From Bacillus sp. S3 (GTDB lineage Bacteria; Bacillota; Bacilli; Bacillales; Cytobacillaceae), in the NCBI RefSeq assembly GCF_005154805.1, contig NZ_CP039727.1, positions 3,097,501 through 3,161,500 on the forward strand: a stretch of 64,000 bases of DNA, read 5' to 3'. Positions 28,554 through 38,076 of the stretch are shown here, one piece after another (the stretch's first letter is position 1; each line of letters opens with the position of its first letter). A model generated the notes under the pieces. It was not told the DNA's origin, made no database searches, and worked only from the letters and a program-made list of their open reading frames with translations. The translations under genes were made by a program, and so were the position numbers.

Positions 28554-30779
28554 ATGGAACAATGGCAAGGATTTAGGAAGGGAACATGGACAAAAGAAGT
28601 AAACGTACGTGACTTTATTTTAAATAACTACAACCCTTACGAGGGCGATGACGCCTTTTTATCCGGTGCCACCAATGCAACCAACAAACTATGGGCACAA
28701 GTAATGGAGCTAACTAGGCAAGAACGTGAAAATGGCGGGGTCCTGGACATGGACACCGAAACTGTTTCTACTATCACTTCCCATGGACCTGGCTTTCTTG
28801 ATGAAGAACTTGAGAAAGTTGTCGGTGTACAAACAGATAAACCTTTTAATCGTTCCATGCAGCCTTTCGGCGGGATTCGAATGGCGAAAGCAGCTTGTGA
28901 AGCATACGGTTACGAGTTAAACCCTGAAATTGAAAGAATTTTTACCGATTTACGTAAAACACATAATCAAGGTGTATTCGATGCCTATACAGAAGAAATG
29001 CTGAAGGCTCGAAAGGCTGGAATTATTACCGGACTTCCAGATGCCTATGGACGTGGACGGATTATCGGTGATTATCGCCGGGTCGCTTTATATGGTGTTG
29101 ATTTCCTAATGAAAGAAAAGCAAAAAGATTTCAAACATACGTCCAGCGTGATGTCCGAAGAAAACATTCGCTTACGCGAGGAACTTTCCGAACAATACCG
29201 TGCACTGAAAGAATTGAAAGAACTTGCCAATAGTTATGGTTTTGATATATCTGGCCCTGCAGAGTCTGCAAAAGAAGCATTCCAATGGTTATATTTGGGC
29301 TACTTGGCAGCCATTAAGGAGCAAAATGGGGCAGCTATGAGCCTTGGCCGCGTGTCAACTTTCCTTGATATTTATATTGAAAGAGATTTACAGAATGGCT
29401 TAATAACAGAAATGGAAGCTCAAGAACTTGTTGACCATTTTGTCATGAAGCTCCGTCTCGTAAAATTTGCCCGTACACCTGATTATAATGAATTATTTAG
29501 CGGTGATCCAACCTGGGTAACAGAATCTATCGGGGGCATGGCGCTTGACGGCCGTTCATTGGTAACAAAGAACTCGTTCCGTTTCCTTCATACTCTAGAT
29601 AATTTAGGACCAGCTCCAGAGCCAAACCTAACCGTGTTATGGTCACCAATGCTGCCAGAAAACTTTAAGAAATATTGTGCTAAAATGTCAATCAAAACTA
29701 GCTCCATTCAATACGAAAATGATGATATTATGCGTCCTGAATATGGTGATGACTATGGAATTGCCTGCTGTGTATCAGCGATGGAAATCGGCAAGCAAAT
29801 GCAATTCTTTGGTGCCCGGGCAAACCTTGCAAAAGCTTTATTATACGCAATCAATGGCGGGGTCGATGAAAAATTAAAAATTCAAGTTGGTCCAGAATAT
29901 CAGCCAATTACCGGAGAAGTATTAACATACGAAGAAGTTATGCAAAAATTTGACAACATGATGGAATGGCTTGCAGGACTTTATATTAACACCTTGAACA
30001 TTATTCACTACATGCATGACAAATACAGCTACGAACGCATTGAAATGGCTTTACACGATACACAAATTCTACGTACAATGGCAACAGGTATTGCCGGCTT
30101 GAGTGTTGTCGCTGACTCACTAAGTGCGATTAAATATGGTGAGGTCAGAGTAATTCGTGATGAAAACGGGATTGCAATCGATTTTGAAGTTACCGGCGAT
30201 TTTCCTAAATACGGAAATAATGATGACCGCGTGGACAGCATCGCTGTTGAAATTGTCCAAACTTTTATGAAAAAGCTGCGCAAGCATCACACATATCGAG
30301 ATTCTGTCCATACTTTATCTATTCTTACGATTACCTCTAACGTGGTATATGGTAAAAAGACAGGAAATACACCTGATGGACGCCGTGCGGGGGAACCATT
30401 TGCACCTGGTGCTAACCCGATGCATGGCCGCGATACGAAAGGAACATTAGCTTCTCTATCCTCTGTTGCCAAACTTCCATATAAGGATGCTATGGACGGG
30501 ATTTCCAATACATTTTCAATTGTTCCGAAAGCACTTGGCAAAGAAGAAGAAAGCCAAATTCGTAATTTAGTTTCTATCTTAGATGGCTATGCAATAAAAA
30601 CAGGACATCATTTGAATGTAAACGTCTTTAATCGTGAGACACTGATTGATGCGATGGAACATCCAGAGTTGTATCCGCAATTAACAATTCGAGTATCAGG
30701 TTATGCGGTAAACTTTATTAAACTTTCAAAAGAACAACAACTAGACGTCATTAACCGTACCTTCCATGAATCACTATAA
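28554..30779 (+). CDS. pflB: Pyruvate formate-lyase
   Basis: Anaerobic glycyl-radical enzyme converting pyruvate and CoA to acetyl-CoA and formate. 741 aa, with catalytic Cys405-Cys406 ([12 protein letters not shown]) and the radical glycine Gly716 in RVSGYAVNF. Ribosome site AAGAGGTGAAAA lies before ATG 28554. The activating enzyme gene follows after 67 bp. Formate made here is the natural substrate of the selenocysteine formate dehydrogenase near 4 kb. Expression should need anaerobic Fnr given the upstream box. Confidence 0.97.
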   Translation: MEQWQGFRKGTWTKEVNVRDFILNNYNPYEGDDAFLSGATNATNKLWAQVMELTRQERENGGVLDMDTETVSTITSHGPGFLDEELEKVVGVQTDKPFNRSMQPFGGIRMAKAACEAYGYELNPEIERIFTDLRKTHNQGVFDAYTEEMLKARKAGIITGLPDAYGRGRIIGDYRRVALYGVDFLMKEKQKDFKHTSSVMSEENIRLREELSEQYRALKELKELANSYGFDISGPAESAKEAFQWLYLGYLAAIKEQNGAAMSLGRVSTFLDIYIERDLQNGLITEMEAQELVDHFVMKLRLVKFARTPDYNELFSGDPTWVTESIGGMALDGRSLVTKNSFRFLHTLDNLGPAPEPNLTVLWSPMLPENFKKYCAKMSIKTSSIQYENDDIMRPEYGDDYGIACCVSAMEIGKQMQFFGARANLAKALLYAINGGVDEKLKIQVGPEYQPITGEVLTYEEVMQKFDNMMEWLAGLYINTLNIIHYMHDKYSYERIEMALHDTQILRTMATGIAGLSVVADSLSAIKYGEVRVIRDENGIAIDFEVTGDFPKYGNNDDRVDSIAVEIVQTFMKKLRKHHTYRDSVHTLSILTITSNVVYGKKTGNTPDGRRAGEPFAPGANPMHGRDTKGTLASLSSVAKLPYKDAMDGISNTFSIVPKALGKEEESQIRNLVSILDGYAIKTGHHLNVNVFNRETLIDAMEHPELYPQLTIRVSGYAVNFIKLSKEQQLDVINRTFHESL

Positions 30780-30789
30780 CCTGAATTTC

Positions 30790-30815
30790 TGGGGGCTCCC
30801 CTCCTTTGAGGAGCT
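30790..30815 (+). terminator. Hairpin between pflB and pflA
   Basis: GGGGCTCC / GGAGCTCC stem without a U run, so it is more likely to stabilise mRNA or lower pflA output than to terminate fully. Confidence 0.4.
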
Positions 30816-30846
30816 CCTGCCTTATTAATGAAAGGGGAATATCATC

Positions 30847-31593
30847 ATGAACGGAAATATTCATTCTATTGAAACATTAGGAACAGTGGACGGCCCTGGG
30901 ATTCGTTATGTTATTTTTACTCAAGGATGCCTTTTGCGCTGCCAATTTTGCCATAATGCAGATACATGGGAAATCGGCTCAGGCAAACAAATAACCGTTT
31001 CCGAAATCATGGATGATCTAATGAGCTACCTCCCTTTCATTCAGGCTTCAGGAGGCGGGATTACTGTTAGTGGCGGTGAGCCGTTATTGCAAATCCCTTT
31101 TCTGATAGAATTATTTAAGGAATGTAAACGCCAAGGAATCCATACGACAATTGATTCATCCGGGGGCTGTTTCTCACATTCCAAGCTATTTATTGAACAG
31201 TTAGAAGAGCTTTTGAAGTATACTGATTTAGTCCTATTGGATTTAAAACATATCAATAGAAAAAAACATATTCAGCTGACAGGCATGGCAAATGATCATA
31301 TCCTTGAATTTGCTAAATTTTTATCAGATCGAAGAATTCCAATCTGGGTACGGCATGTGTTAGTCCCGACTGTCTCTGACGATCCCGAAGACCTGCAAAA
31401 GCTTGGTGAATTCATTGGCACGCTAGAAAATGTTGAGAAAATTGAAATTCTTCCCTATCATAAGCTTGGGGTATATAAATGGGAAGCACTTGGACACGAA
31501 TATCCGCTAAAACATATTGAGCCGCCAACTGAAGAAAAGGTAGAATTTGCCTTGCAACTTCTTACAGCACATTGGAATAAAGTACAAAAATAA
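30847..31593 (+). CDS. pflA: Pyruvate formate-lyase activating enzyme
   Basis: Radical-SAM enzyme that abstracts hydrogen from the PflB glycine. 248 aa with the 4Fe-4S motif C28-x3-C32-x2-C35 (GCLLRCQFCHN), the SAM-binding SGGEPLLQ motif, and the family-typical ETLGTVDGPG start. GAAAGGGG lies 9 nt before ATG 30847. Operon partner of pflB. Confidence 0.96.
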   Translation: MNGNIHSIETLGTVDGPGIRYVIFTQGCLLRCQFCHNADTWEIGSGKQITVSEIMDDLMSYLPFIQASGGGITVSGGEPLLQIPFLIELFKECKRQGIHTTIDSSGGCFSHSKLFIEQLEELLKYTDLVLLDLKHINRKKHIQLTGMANDHILEFAKFLSDRRIPIWVRHVLVPTVSDDPEDLQKLGEFIGTLENVEKIEILPYHKLGVYKWEALGHEYPLKHIEPPTEEKVEFALQLLTAHWNKVQK

Positions 31594-31598
31594 CACTT

Positions 31599-31631
31599 AA
31601 AACACCAGTTCTGCAGGAATTGGTGTTTTTT
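31599..31631 (+). terminator. Terminator of pflBA
   Basis: AAAACACCA / TGGTGTTTT stem followed by TT. Confidence 0.8.
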
Positions 31632-31751
31632 CATCAACATCTAGCTGTTAGGAAGTCTTTCCATTCAAGTAATATCCCTTAGTTTAAATTGATTATTTTG
31701 CTATTCTACTATATACTCATATCATTGGCTAAACAGGTGAGGTGATAATTT

Positions 31752-32042
31752 TTGTTTCAATTGCTTATTGATATTTCAGATATAAATGCCTTAAATGCGC
31801 TTTATATTAGCATTTACTTCGGTATTACCTTAAAGCTTTTATGGGCATGGGGTGTGGAATATTCATTTATTGGCTCCATTTCTGATCCTGCAAACACAAA
31901 AATTATTCATCCGTTGGGTTTTTACCAAAAAAGAAATGGATTAACCGGAAACTTTATTCTGAAAAGAATTGTTAAATATATTCGTAGAAAAGAATGCTCA
32001 CAGGATGATTCAGAAGATCATATTTCCTTCCTTTTTACCTAA
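31752..32042 (+). CDS. mifM: MifM-like ribosome-arrest leader peptide upstream of yidC
   Basis: 96-residue protein starting at TTG (GAGGTG 7 nt upstream), with an N-terminal membrane segment (about 16-40) and a charged C-terminus: R72-I73, Y76-I-R-R-K, then the acidic run D85-D-S-E-D89. B. subtilis MifM (95 aa) sits in the same place before the second yidC, has an N-terminal membrane segment, and stalls through an R-I..W-I-R-K and acidic patch. Codons 90-94 of this ORF contain the anti-ribosome-site strand of the yidC stem. I infer that it monitors membrane insertion and raises YidC when insertion fails. Assignment rests on layout and motif similarity, not alignment. Confidence 0.75.
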   Translation: MFQLLIDISDINALNALYISIYFGITLKLLWAWGVEYSFIGSISDPANTKIIHPLGFYQKRNGLTGNFILKRIVKYIRRKECSQDDSEDHISFLFT

Positions 32043-32074
32043 CAAATTCAGACAACAATTTAGGAGGAAATATG
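32019..32074 (+). promoter_or_regulatory. Stem that hides the yidC ribosome binding site
   Basis: CATATTTCCTTCCT (32019-32032, inside the upstream ORF) pairs with AGGAGGAAATATG (32062-32074), which is the whole Shine-Dalgarno and start codon of yidC, with only one bulged U. A ribosome paused in the last codons of the upstream ORF would open it. Confidence 0.85.
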
Positions 32075-32866
32075 AAAACGAAACGATCTTCAATCCTACT
32101 GGCAGCTCTTTTAGTCTTGCCAACATTACTTTTATCAGCTTGCTCATCAAATGCACAAAACGGAAATAGTGGTGGATTTTTTCAAACTTATTTTGTCCAT
32201 CCTTTTTCAACGATTATTCATGCAACCGCTGAACTCTTCAATGGAAACTACGGGTTAGCGATCATTATCGTTACCTTGATGATCAGACTTGTCCTCATGC
32301 CATTAATGTTAAAGCAATATAAAAATCAAATGGCCATGAAGGAAAAAATGGATGTTTTAAAACCTGAAATGGATGTCATTCAAAAGAAATTAAAAACAGA
32401 AACAGATCCTAAGAAAAAGCAAGAGCTTCAAGCAGAAATGATGGGACTATATCAAAAACATGGTGTCAATCCTTTGAATATGGGATGTTTGCCAATTTTG
32501 ATTCAGATGCCTATTTTAACAGCATTTTATTATGCCATCCGCGGCTCAAAGGAAATTGCAACTCATAAATTTTTATGGTTTAATTTAGGGCATCCTGACA
32601 TCATCATCACAATTATTGCCGGGCTTGTGTATTACTTCCAATTTAAGGTTTCACAATCCAATATGCCTGCAGCCCAGCAGCAGCAAATGAAAATTATGGG
32701 ATTAATGTCACCGTTAATGATTGTGATGTTTTCCTTTAGTGCCCCTGCTGCATTGCCCCTTTATTGGGTCGTTGGCGGAATATTCCTAACCGTTCAAACT
32801 ATGATCAGCCGTAAACTGTATCAATCGCAAAAACCAGCAGCAGCTGTCCCCGTGAAACAAAAGTAA
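32072..32866 (+). CDS. yidC: Membrane protein insertase YidC (YidC2 type)
   Basis: Insertase of the YidC/Oxa1/SpoIIIJ family, 264 aa. Lipoprotein signal with lipobox LLLSAC (Cys at about 25), then five membrane helices with the conserved Arg in the hydrophilic groove (LMIRLVLMPL), a cytoplasmic helical hairpin (about 85-125) and GCLPILIQMPIL. The preceding MifM-like gene suggests this is the inducible YidC2 (YqjG) rather than housekeeping SpoIIIJ. Confidence 0.93.
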   Translation: MKTKRSSILLAALLVLPTLLLSACSSNAQNGNSGGFFQTYFVHPFSTIIHATAELFNGNYGLAIIIVTLMIRLVLMPLMLKQYKNQMAMKEKMDVLKPEMDVIQKKLKTETDPKKKQELQAEMMGLYQKHGVNPLNMGCLPILIQMPILTAFYYAIRGSKEIATHKFLWFNLGHPDIIITIIAGLVYYFQFKVSQSNMPAAQQQQMKIMGLMSPLMIVMFSFSAPAALPLYWVVGGIFLTVQTMISRKLYQSQKPAAAVPVKQK

Positions 32867-32878
32867 TCACGCCTATTA

Positions 32879-32912
32879 AAAAGAAGCATTCCATGATGAA
32901 TGCTTCTTTTAT
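32879..32912. terminator. Bidirectional terminator
   Basis: AAGAAGCATTC / GAATGCTTCTTTT between convergent yidC and crcB. Confidence 0.87.
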
Positions 32913-33271
32913 TTAATCATTTTTCCGATCATAATGCCGCAAAAAGCCAGCACTATTCCGATTAGGTAACTATAAATGATATAGCTGTTAAATAGCTTGT
33001 TTTTTTTGGCACTTTTTAGCTGCTCGGCTTCCAGCATCATCGTGGAAAAAGTCGTAAAAGCTCCCATAAATCCAATTCCAAATAAAGAATAAATTCCGCC
33101 TTTTATCTGCATCCCAATTAACAAACCTAATAGAAAGGATCCAATAAAATTGACTGTTAATGTTCCTACTGGGAAGCCTGTTTTATACCGTTTTTGAACT
33201 TGTTGACTGACTGCAAACCTGCTGATTGCCCCGATAAATCCCCCCGCTGAAACCAATAGGATGTCGCTCAT
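32909..33271 (-). CDS. crcB2: Fluoride exporter CrcB, second subunit
   Basis: 120-aa Fluc-type fluoride channel subunit with four membrane helices and the motifs GGFIGAISRF, GTLTVNFIGSFLLG and GFMGAFTTFSTM. Bacilli often have two different Fluc subunits forming a heterodimer; the partner is 4 bp upstream on the same strand. Ribosome site AGAGG 7 nt before ATG. I see no fluoride riboswitch upstream of the pair. Confidence 0.93.
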   Translation of the reverse strand: MSDILLVSAGGFIGAISRFAVSQQVQKRYKTGFPVGTLTVNFIGSFLLGLLIGMQIKGGIYSLFGIGFMGAFTTFSTMMLEAEQLKSAKKNKLFNSYIIYSYLIGIVLAFCGIMIGKMIK

Positions 33272-33275
33272 GGAA

Positions 33276-33662
33276 CTACCTCTCTTCCTTTATTCCAAAT
33301 TCACTTATTTTCAATCCTGCCCTAACAAAAAAAAGCCCGCCAACCAAGCTGATGCATATGTAAAGGACTCCAAAGGCATATTCCCTTCCTTCAAATAAAT
33401 GGACTGTTTCATAGCAAAAGGTGGAAAATGTCGTATAAGAACCAACAAGCCCCGTTGTTAGGGCTGTCAATATATAGGGAGGCAGCTTTTTCCGGTTCAC
33501 CCATCTGCTTGTTATCCAGCCAAGAAAAAACGCCCCAGATAAGTTGATGAAAAGAGTGCCGGTTGGAAAATGACTCCCCAAAAAATGTTCTCCCAAAATT
33601 GATAAAAAATAACGGAGCAAACTCCCTGCAATGCCACCCAATCCAACAAAAAAGTAAACCAA
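33276..33662 (-). CDS. crcB1: Fluoride exporter CrcB, first subunit
   Basis: 128-aa Fluc subunit with GGIAGSLLRYFLS, PTGTLFINLSGAFFLG and GLVGSYTTFSTFCYE, the phenylalanine-box and Asn typical of the pore. The start is TTG 33662, 6 nt after GAGGTG. Encoded directly upstream of the second subunit, so the two are likely co-translated. Confidence 0.92.
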   Translation of the reverse strand: MVYFFVGLGGIAGSLLRYFLSILGEHFLGSHFPTGTLFINLSGAFFLGWITSRWVNRKKLPPYILTALTTGLVGSYTTFSTFCYETVHLFEGREYAFGVLYICISLVGGLFFVRAGLKISEFGIKEER

Positions 33663-33805
33663 TCAAAACACCTCGATAATGATTTCAAATCAAGTTCATT
33701 TTATCACATTTATTTTAGTATTAACCAAAATGTAGGCGGGATAGATTTTGGTTAATTAGACAAGCTAATTTATGTACAACTTAGATTAAAGGAGTGTAAA
33801 ATGAC

Positions 33806-34399
33806 ATGAAAAAAAGTGTATTGGTAATTGGAACCCTTATCTTTAGTTTATATTTATCAGGTTGTGCACGGAACAATGTCAATGATGATGTAGCCTACCG
33901 CAATCGAAACGTAACAGACCCAACCAGAGTAAATTATAATACCCCAAATAACGGAGGACCTGCCATCACAGGTGTTGATACAAGCAATCGCGGACTTGAC
34001 CGAAATCGAACCAATATTACAGATGTCCGCAATGACAATATGAATAATATTGGAAACAATCAATCAAAAATAAGAATTGCTGACAAAGCGGCCGGTAAAG
34101 TAACAGACCTGCCTGAGGTTGATCATGCAAACATTCTCGTAACCGATAATAACGCCTATGTTGCCGTAAAGCTTGACTCTAAATCGCGAAATGAATTGAC
34201 CTCAGATATTGAGAATAAAATTTCGCGAGCAGTAAAATCAGTCGATTCTGATATCGATAATGTATATGTATCGGTAAACCCGGATTTTTATCAACGGATG
34301 AATAGCTATGCCGGTGATATTCGAAATGGCCGACCGTTTTCCGGTTTCATAGACGAGTTTTCTGATACGATCCGAAGAGTATTCCCCGACGCCCGGTAA
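33806..34399 (+). CDS. yhcN: YhcN/YlaJ-family sporulation lipoprotein
   Basis: 197-aa lipoprotein: signal peptide with lipobox YLSGC (Cys at about residue 21), an Asn/Arg-rich low-complexity segment (about 25-95), and a C-terminal YhcN_YlaJ domain (about 95-195, VTDLPEVDHANILVTDNNAYVAV split over the domain start). YhcN is a forespore protein of the inner membrane/cortex in B. subtilis. Ribosome site AAAGGAGTG upstream; the gene ends in its own terminator. Confidence 0.85.
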   Translation: MKKSVLVIGTLIFSLYLSGCARNNVNDDVAYRNRNVTDPTRVNYNTPNNGGPAITGVDTSNRGLDRNRTNITDVRNDNMNNIGNNQSKIRIADKAAGKVTDLPEVDHANILVTDNNAYVAVKLDSKSRNELTSDIENKISRAVKSVDSDIDNVYVSVNPDFYQRMNSYAGDIRNGRPFSGFIDEFSDTIRRVFPDAR

Positions 34400-34408
34400 A
34401 TAGAAATA

Positions 34409-34447
34409 ACAAAGGGTCAGATTCCTTTACAGGTTCTGACCCTTTGT
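34409..34447. terminator. Terminator of yhcN
   Basis: ACAAAGGGTCAG / CTGACCCTTTGT, a perfect 12-bp stem. Confidence 0.85.
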
Positions 34448-34457
34448 CCTTGTTAAA

Positions 34458-34670
34458 TTATAGATTTTGAAAATATTCCTTGTAAAACCCGCCAACTTTT
34501 CCGGTATTATCAATGATGTAATAAAACTCTTCCGTTTCGTTTTTTACATCATAAATGTTACCGACTGTTAAGGCATTATTCACAAGGTATTTTTTTGCAT
34601 CAGTATGAATGCATTTTACTTTTTTTCCTGTTTCCCGATCTCGCCAAGTCAAATGAATCATTCTTGCCAT
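34458..34670 (-). CDS. Small protein, DUF6501-like
   Basis: 70-residue cytoplasmic protein starting MARMIHLTWRDRETGKK, with KCIHTDAKKYLV, VGNIYDVKNETEEFYYIID and GGFYKEYF; the pattern is a compact beta domain. Resemblance to DUF6501 is from memory of motif order. ATG 34670 follows AAAGGA with short spacing; the 20 upstream codons look non-coding. Function unknown. Confidence 0.65.
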   Translation of the reverse strand: MARMIHLTWRDRETGKKVKCIHTDAKKYLVNNALTVGNIYDVKNETEEFYYIIDNTGKVGGFYKEYFQNL

Positions 34671-34757
34671 CGTTCCTTTCGGTATTGTCCATGTACTAGT
34701 ATAATCAATTTTACAGGCAATGTGCAACAAGATAGAGTTTTCTTTCCTAACGGCAAG

Positions 34758-36398
34758 TTAATTTTTTACAATCTCTATTGCTGTTTCTCTTAGACGGAAT
34801 TTTTGAATCTTTCCTGAAGCTGTCATCGGATAGGCATTCGTAAATTCAATATAACGGGGGATCTTATGTTTGGAAATCTTCCCATTGCAAAACTCCCTTA
34901 TCTCTTCGGCATTAGCCGTTTCTCCCTCTTTTAAGATAATCCAAGCCATAACTTCCTCACCATATACTTGATCCGGAATCCCAATTACCTGTATATCAAG
35001 TACTTTCGGATGGGAGTAGAGAAACTCTTCAATTTCCCGTGGATAAATATTTTCCCCACCTCGAATAATCATATCTTTTAAGCGGCCGGTGATTTTACAA
35101 TAACCATTTTCATCCATTATGGCTAAATCACCTGTATGGAGCCACCCCTCTTTATCAATGGCCTCATGTGTAGCCGTCGTGTTCTTATAATATCCTTTCA
35201 TGACATGATATCCTCGTGTACAAAGCTCTCCCTGCACACCCCGGCCAACTTCTCTATTTGTGCCGGGCTCGACAATTTTCACTTCCACGTTAGGTAAGGC
35301 CTTTCCTACTGTTTCAACCCGCAGCTCGATTGGGTCATCTGTTCTTGTTTGCGTAATCACTGGGGATGATTCTGTTTGACCATAAGCAATAGTAATTTCC
35401 GCAGCTCCCATTTTTTCAATGACTGCCTTCATTACTTCAATCGGACAATTTGACCCTGCCATTATTCCTGTTCGTAAGGTTGAAAGGTCGTACGGTTCAA
35501 AATCGGGATCATTTAATTCGGCAATAAACATTGTTGGGACACCATGAAGCCCTGTACACTTTTCGTCTTGCACGGTTTGTAAGACTCTTTTCGGATTGAA
35601 TTCCTGAACCGGCACCATTGTAGCGCCTACGGACACACAAGCCATCGTTCCCAGAACACAGCCAAAGCAATGAAAAAAGGGCACAGGAATACAAAGTCGA
35701 TCTTCAGCTGTCAACTTCATACAATTAGCGATATTAAAGCCATTATTCACAATATTGTAATGGGTAAGCATGACCCCTTTAGGGAACCCCGTTGTCCCAG
35801 AAGTATACTGCATATTAATGACCTCATCCGGATGAAGGGAATTCATCCTCTCATTTAAGTTCTCATCTGATACTGTTTCGCCAAGCATGACAATATCGTC
35901 CCAGGTAAAAGTGCCAGGATATCTTTTATTACCAAGGACAATGACATTTTTTAGAAAAGGCAGCCGGGTGCTAGTTAGCCTCCCTGGTTCCGATGTCATT
36001 AATTCTGGGACAATTTCATAAACCATCTCTATATAGGAGGAATCCTTCCAATGATCTATTAAAAGGATTGTTGTAGCATCAGATTGTTTTAAAAGATATT
36101 CAAGTTCTGAAGTACGATAGTTTGTGTTAACCGTTACGAGAACTGCGCCCATTTTAGCTGTAGCAAATTGAGTAACAAGCCATTCAGGAGTGTTAGTCGA
36201 CCATGCGGCAAGATGCTCTCCTTTATCAATTCCAAGCTTCATAAAACCCTTTGCTGCTTTTCGGCAAATATCATCAAATTCGCGATAGGTCCATCTTAAG
36301 TTCCGATCTGAATAAATCACTGCTTCATTGTTAGGTTGTATTTCCGCTTTTTTCTCCAATAGCTTTCCAATTGTCACATTTAATAATGATGTCATCAT
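34758..36398 (-). CDS. yngI: Acyl-CoA synthetase, YngI type (AMP-binding)
   Basis: Adenylate-forming enzyme that activates a fatty or keto acid with ATP and CoA. 546 aa, the length of B. subtilis YngI, with P-loop YTSGTTGFPKG, the A5 motif AYGQTESSPV, GDLAIMDENGYCKITGR and the C-terminal catalytic lysine (TASGKIQKFRL). Starts at ATG 36398 after a GGGGGG site. A cre-like sequence lies upstream. The exact substrate is not known; YngI is assigned to acetoacetate or medium-chain acids. Confidence 0.9.
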   Translation of the reverse strand: MMTSLLNVTIGKLLEKKAEIQPNNEAVIYSDRNLRWTYREFDDICRKAAKGFMKLGIDKGEHLAAWSTNTPEWLVTQFATAKMGAVLVTVNTNYRTSELEYLLKQSDATTILLIDHWKDSSYIEMVYEIVPELMTSEPGRLTSTRLPFLKNVIVLGNKRYPGTFTWDDIVMLGETVSDENLNERMNSLHPDEVINMQYTSGTTGFPKGVMLTHYNIVNNGFNIANCMKLTAEDRLCIPVPFFHCFGCVLGTMACVSVGATMVPVQEFNPKRVLQTVQDEKCTGLHGVPTMFIAELNDPDFEPYDLSTLRTGIMAGSNCPIEVMKAVIEKMGAAEITIAYGQTESSPVITQTRTDDPIELRVETVGKALPNVEVKIVEPGTNREVGRGVQGELCTRGYHVMKGYYKNTTATHEAIDKEGWLHTGDLAIMDENGYCKITGRLKDMIIRGGENIYPREIEEFLYSHPKVLDIQVIGIPDQVYGEEVMAWIILKEGETANAEEIREFCNGKISKHKIPRYIEFTNAYPMTASGKIQKFRLRETAIEIVKN

Positions 36399-36436
36399 TC
36401 ATCCCCCCTAAGATACAAGTATAACAACGCTTCCAA

Positions 36437-36450
36437 GTAGAGCGCTTTCA
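36437..36450 (-). promoter_or_regulatory. Possible CcpA cre site upstream of yngI
   Basis: TGAAAGCGCTCTAC matches the cre core at 12 of 14 positions and lies about 40 bp upstream of the start codon, a place where CcpA would repress. Confidence 0.4.
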
Positions 36451-36625
36451 AAATCATGTTATCACATTTATAAGAATATTCAATAAAATTAAAAAGCAAC
36501 TTTTTAGAACCTAATTGTGAACCTTTTTTAAATTTTGCTAAATAGGGGTTCTCAAAATCTATGAAAACCATTACAATAATAAAAACTGAATATTTAATCC
36601 ATTTTCCAAGGAGGGCATTCTCAAA

Positions 36626-36763
36626 TTGAAAATTATGAGTAACGAGCAGTTGGTTGTTTCGTATCGGGATGCATTAAAAACTGGAAAGGAAAAGGAATGG
36701 ATTAAGATTTTAAAAGATGAAATCCAACGTCGTGGACTAAGGCCATTTAAGAAACGTACCTAG
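36626..36763 (+). CDS. sda: Sporulation histidine kinase inhibitor Sda
   Basis: 45-residue helical hairpin protein (MKIMSNEQLVVSYRDALK...IKILKDEIQRRGL) matching Sda in length and in the LxxSYxxA and F/WIxxLxxEIxRR patterns. Sda binds the HisKA domain of KinA-type kinases and blocks the sporulation phosphorelay when DNA replication is disturbed. The start is TTG 36626, 10 nt after GGAGG; an ATG three codons later is too far from it. I did not find the expected DnaA boxes. Confidence 0.82.
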   Translation: MKIMSNEQLVVSYRDALKTGKEKEWIKILKDEIQRRGLRPFKKRT

Positions 36764-36777
36764 AACATGCCACATGT

Positions 36778-36810
36778 AAAAAAACCGCTGAAAATATTTT
36801 CAGCGGTTTT
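36778..36810. terminator. Bidirectional terminator between sda and odhB
   Basis: AAAACCGCTGAAAA / TTTTCAGCGGTTTT. Confidence 0.9.
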
Positions 36811-36825
36811 ATATTTTTTCGAGGG

Positions 36826-38076
36826 TTAACCTTCCAATAGTAAATTTTCCGGGTCTTCAAGTAATTCTTTAATTTTACTAAGAAAGCTTACCGCCTCCTT
36901 TCCGTCCACAATCCGATGATCATAGGAAAGGGCAACATACATCATTGGCCGGTTCTCCATTCTATCTTTGTCGATGGCGACCGGTCTAAGTTGGATTTTG
37001 TGCATTCCTAGAATACCAACCTGCGGACCATTTAGGATTGGGGTTGAAAGCAAGGATCCGAAGACACCACCATTTGTGATGGTGAAGGTTCCTCCATGTA
37101 AATCCTTTAAGGCCAATTTATTTGTTTTTGCTTTGTCCGCTAACTCCATAATGTCCTGCTCAATTTCTGCGAAGGATTTTCGGTCTGCGTCCCTGACAAC
37201 GGGTACCACTAGTCCATCTTCGGCGGCAACGGCTATTCCGATATCATAGAATTTTTTTATTAGCAGTTGATCACCCTGGATTTCGGCATTTAAATAAGGA
37301 AACTTTTTCAATGCCGCCACTGATGCTTTTGTAAAAAAGGACATAAACCCAAGACGAACATCGTGCTCTTCGAAGAATTTGTCCTTCCGCCGTTTTCTAA
37401 GATCCATCACAGCGGTTAAATCAATTTCATTAAAGGTTGTCAGCATTGCAGCTGTTTGCTGGACTTCAACAAGTCGTTTAGCAATCGTTTGCCTCCGCCT
37501 TGACATCCGTTCATAGATAATTGGTTTTGACTCTTCGCGCTTAGTAGGTTCAAATTCCTTTTTAGGCGCTGACTTCAAATTATTATTACTTTCTTGCTGA
37601 TAGGAAGTTACATCCTGCTTACGAATTCTTCCGAGCGGGTCAATTGTAGGGATTTCATTTAGGTTTACCCCTTTCTCCCGTGCAAGTCTTCTGGCCGCCG
37701 GTGATGCAATTGGTCTTTGATTACTGCTATCTGCACTTTGATTGGTTCCTTTTTCTTGCTGAGCTACTTTTCGTTCTAGTTTTGTTGTATCTGTTATTGG
37801 TTCTGCTTGTTCACTTTCGGGTGCAGGTACCGGTCCTTCGCCACTTTCATCGATAATGGCAATCGTTTCACCAACCGTTACAATATCTCCTTCCGAAGCT
37901 TTCTGTTCGGCGATTATCCCGGAAAAATCCGATATAATTTCGATATTCACCTTGTCTGTTTCTAATTCGACCAGGTATTCGCCCTTCTCCACATGATCTC
38001 CGATATTTTTAAGCCATTTCGCAATTGTCCCCTCTGAAATGGACTCCGCTAATTCTGGTACCTTAATCTCAGCCAT
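36826..38076 (-). CDS. odhB: 2-oxoglutarate dehydrogenase E2, dihydrolipoyl succinyltransferase
   Basis: Core of the 2-oxoglutarate dehydrogenase complex of the TCA cycle. 416 aa: lipoyl domain (1-75, lipoylated Lys in [10 protein letters not shown]), E1/E3-binding domain ([16 protein letters not shown]), and acyltransferase domain with the catalytic SYDHRIVDG near the C-terminus. The ATG overlaps the odhA stop by one base, with AAAGGAGG 9 nt upstream, so translation is coupled. No E3 gene is adjacent, as usual in Bacillus. Confidence 0.96.
   Translation of the reverse strand: MAEIKVPELAESISEGTIAKWLKNIGDHVEKGEYLVELETDKVNIEIISDFSGIIAEQKASEGDIVTVGETIAIIDESGEGPVPAPESEQAEPITDTTKLERKVAQQEKGTNQSADSSNQRPIASPAARRLAREKGVNLNEIPTIDPLGRIRKQDVTSYQQESNNNLKSAPKKEFEPTKREESKPIIYERMSRRRQTIAKRLVEVQQTAAMLTTFNEIDLTAVMDLRKRRKDKFFEEHDVRLGFMSFFTKASVAALKKFPYLNAEIQGDQLLIKKFYDIGIAVAAEDGLVVPVVRDADRKSFAEIEQDIMELADKAKTNKLALKDLHGGTFTITNGGVFGSLLSTPILNGPQVGILGMHKIQLRPVAIDKDRMENRPMMYVALSYDHRIVDGKEAVSFLSKIKELLEDPENLLLEG

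Noticed and set aside
33663..33805. Fluoride riboswitch before the crcB pair
   Set aside because: No crcB-motif core was found in the short region upstream of the first crcB start.
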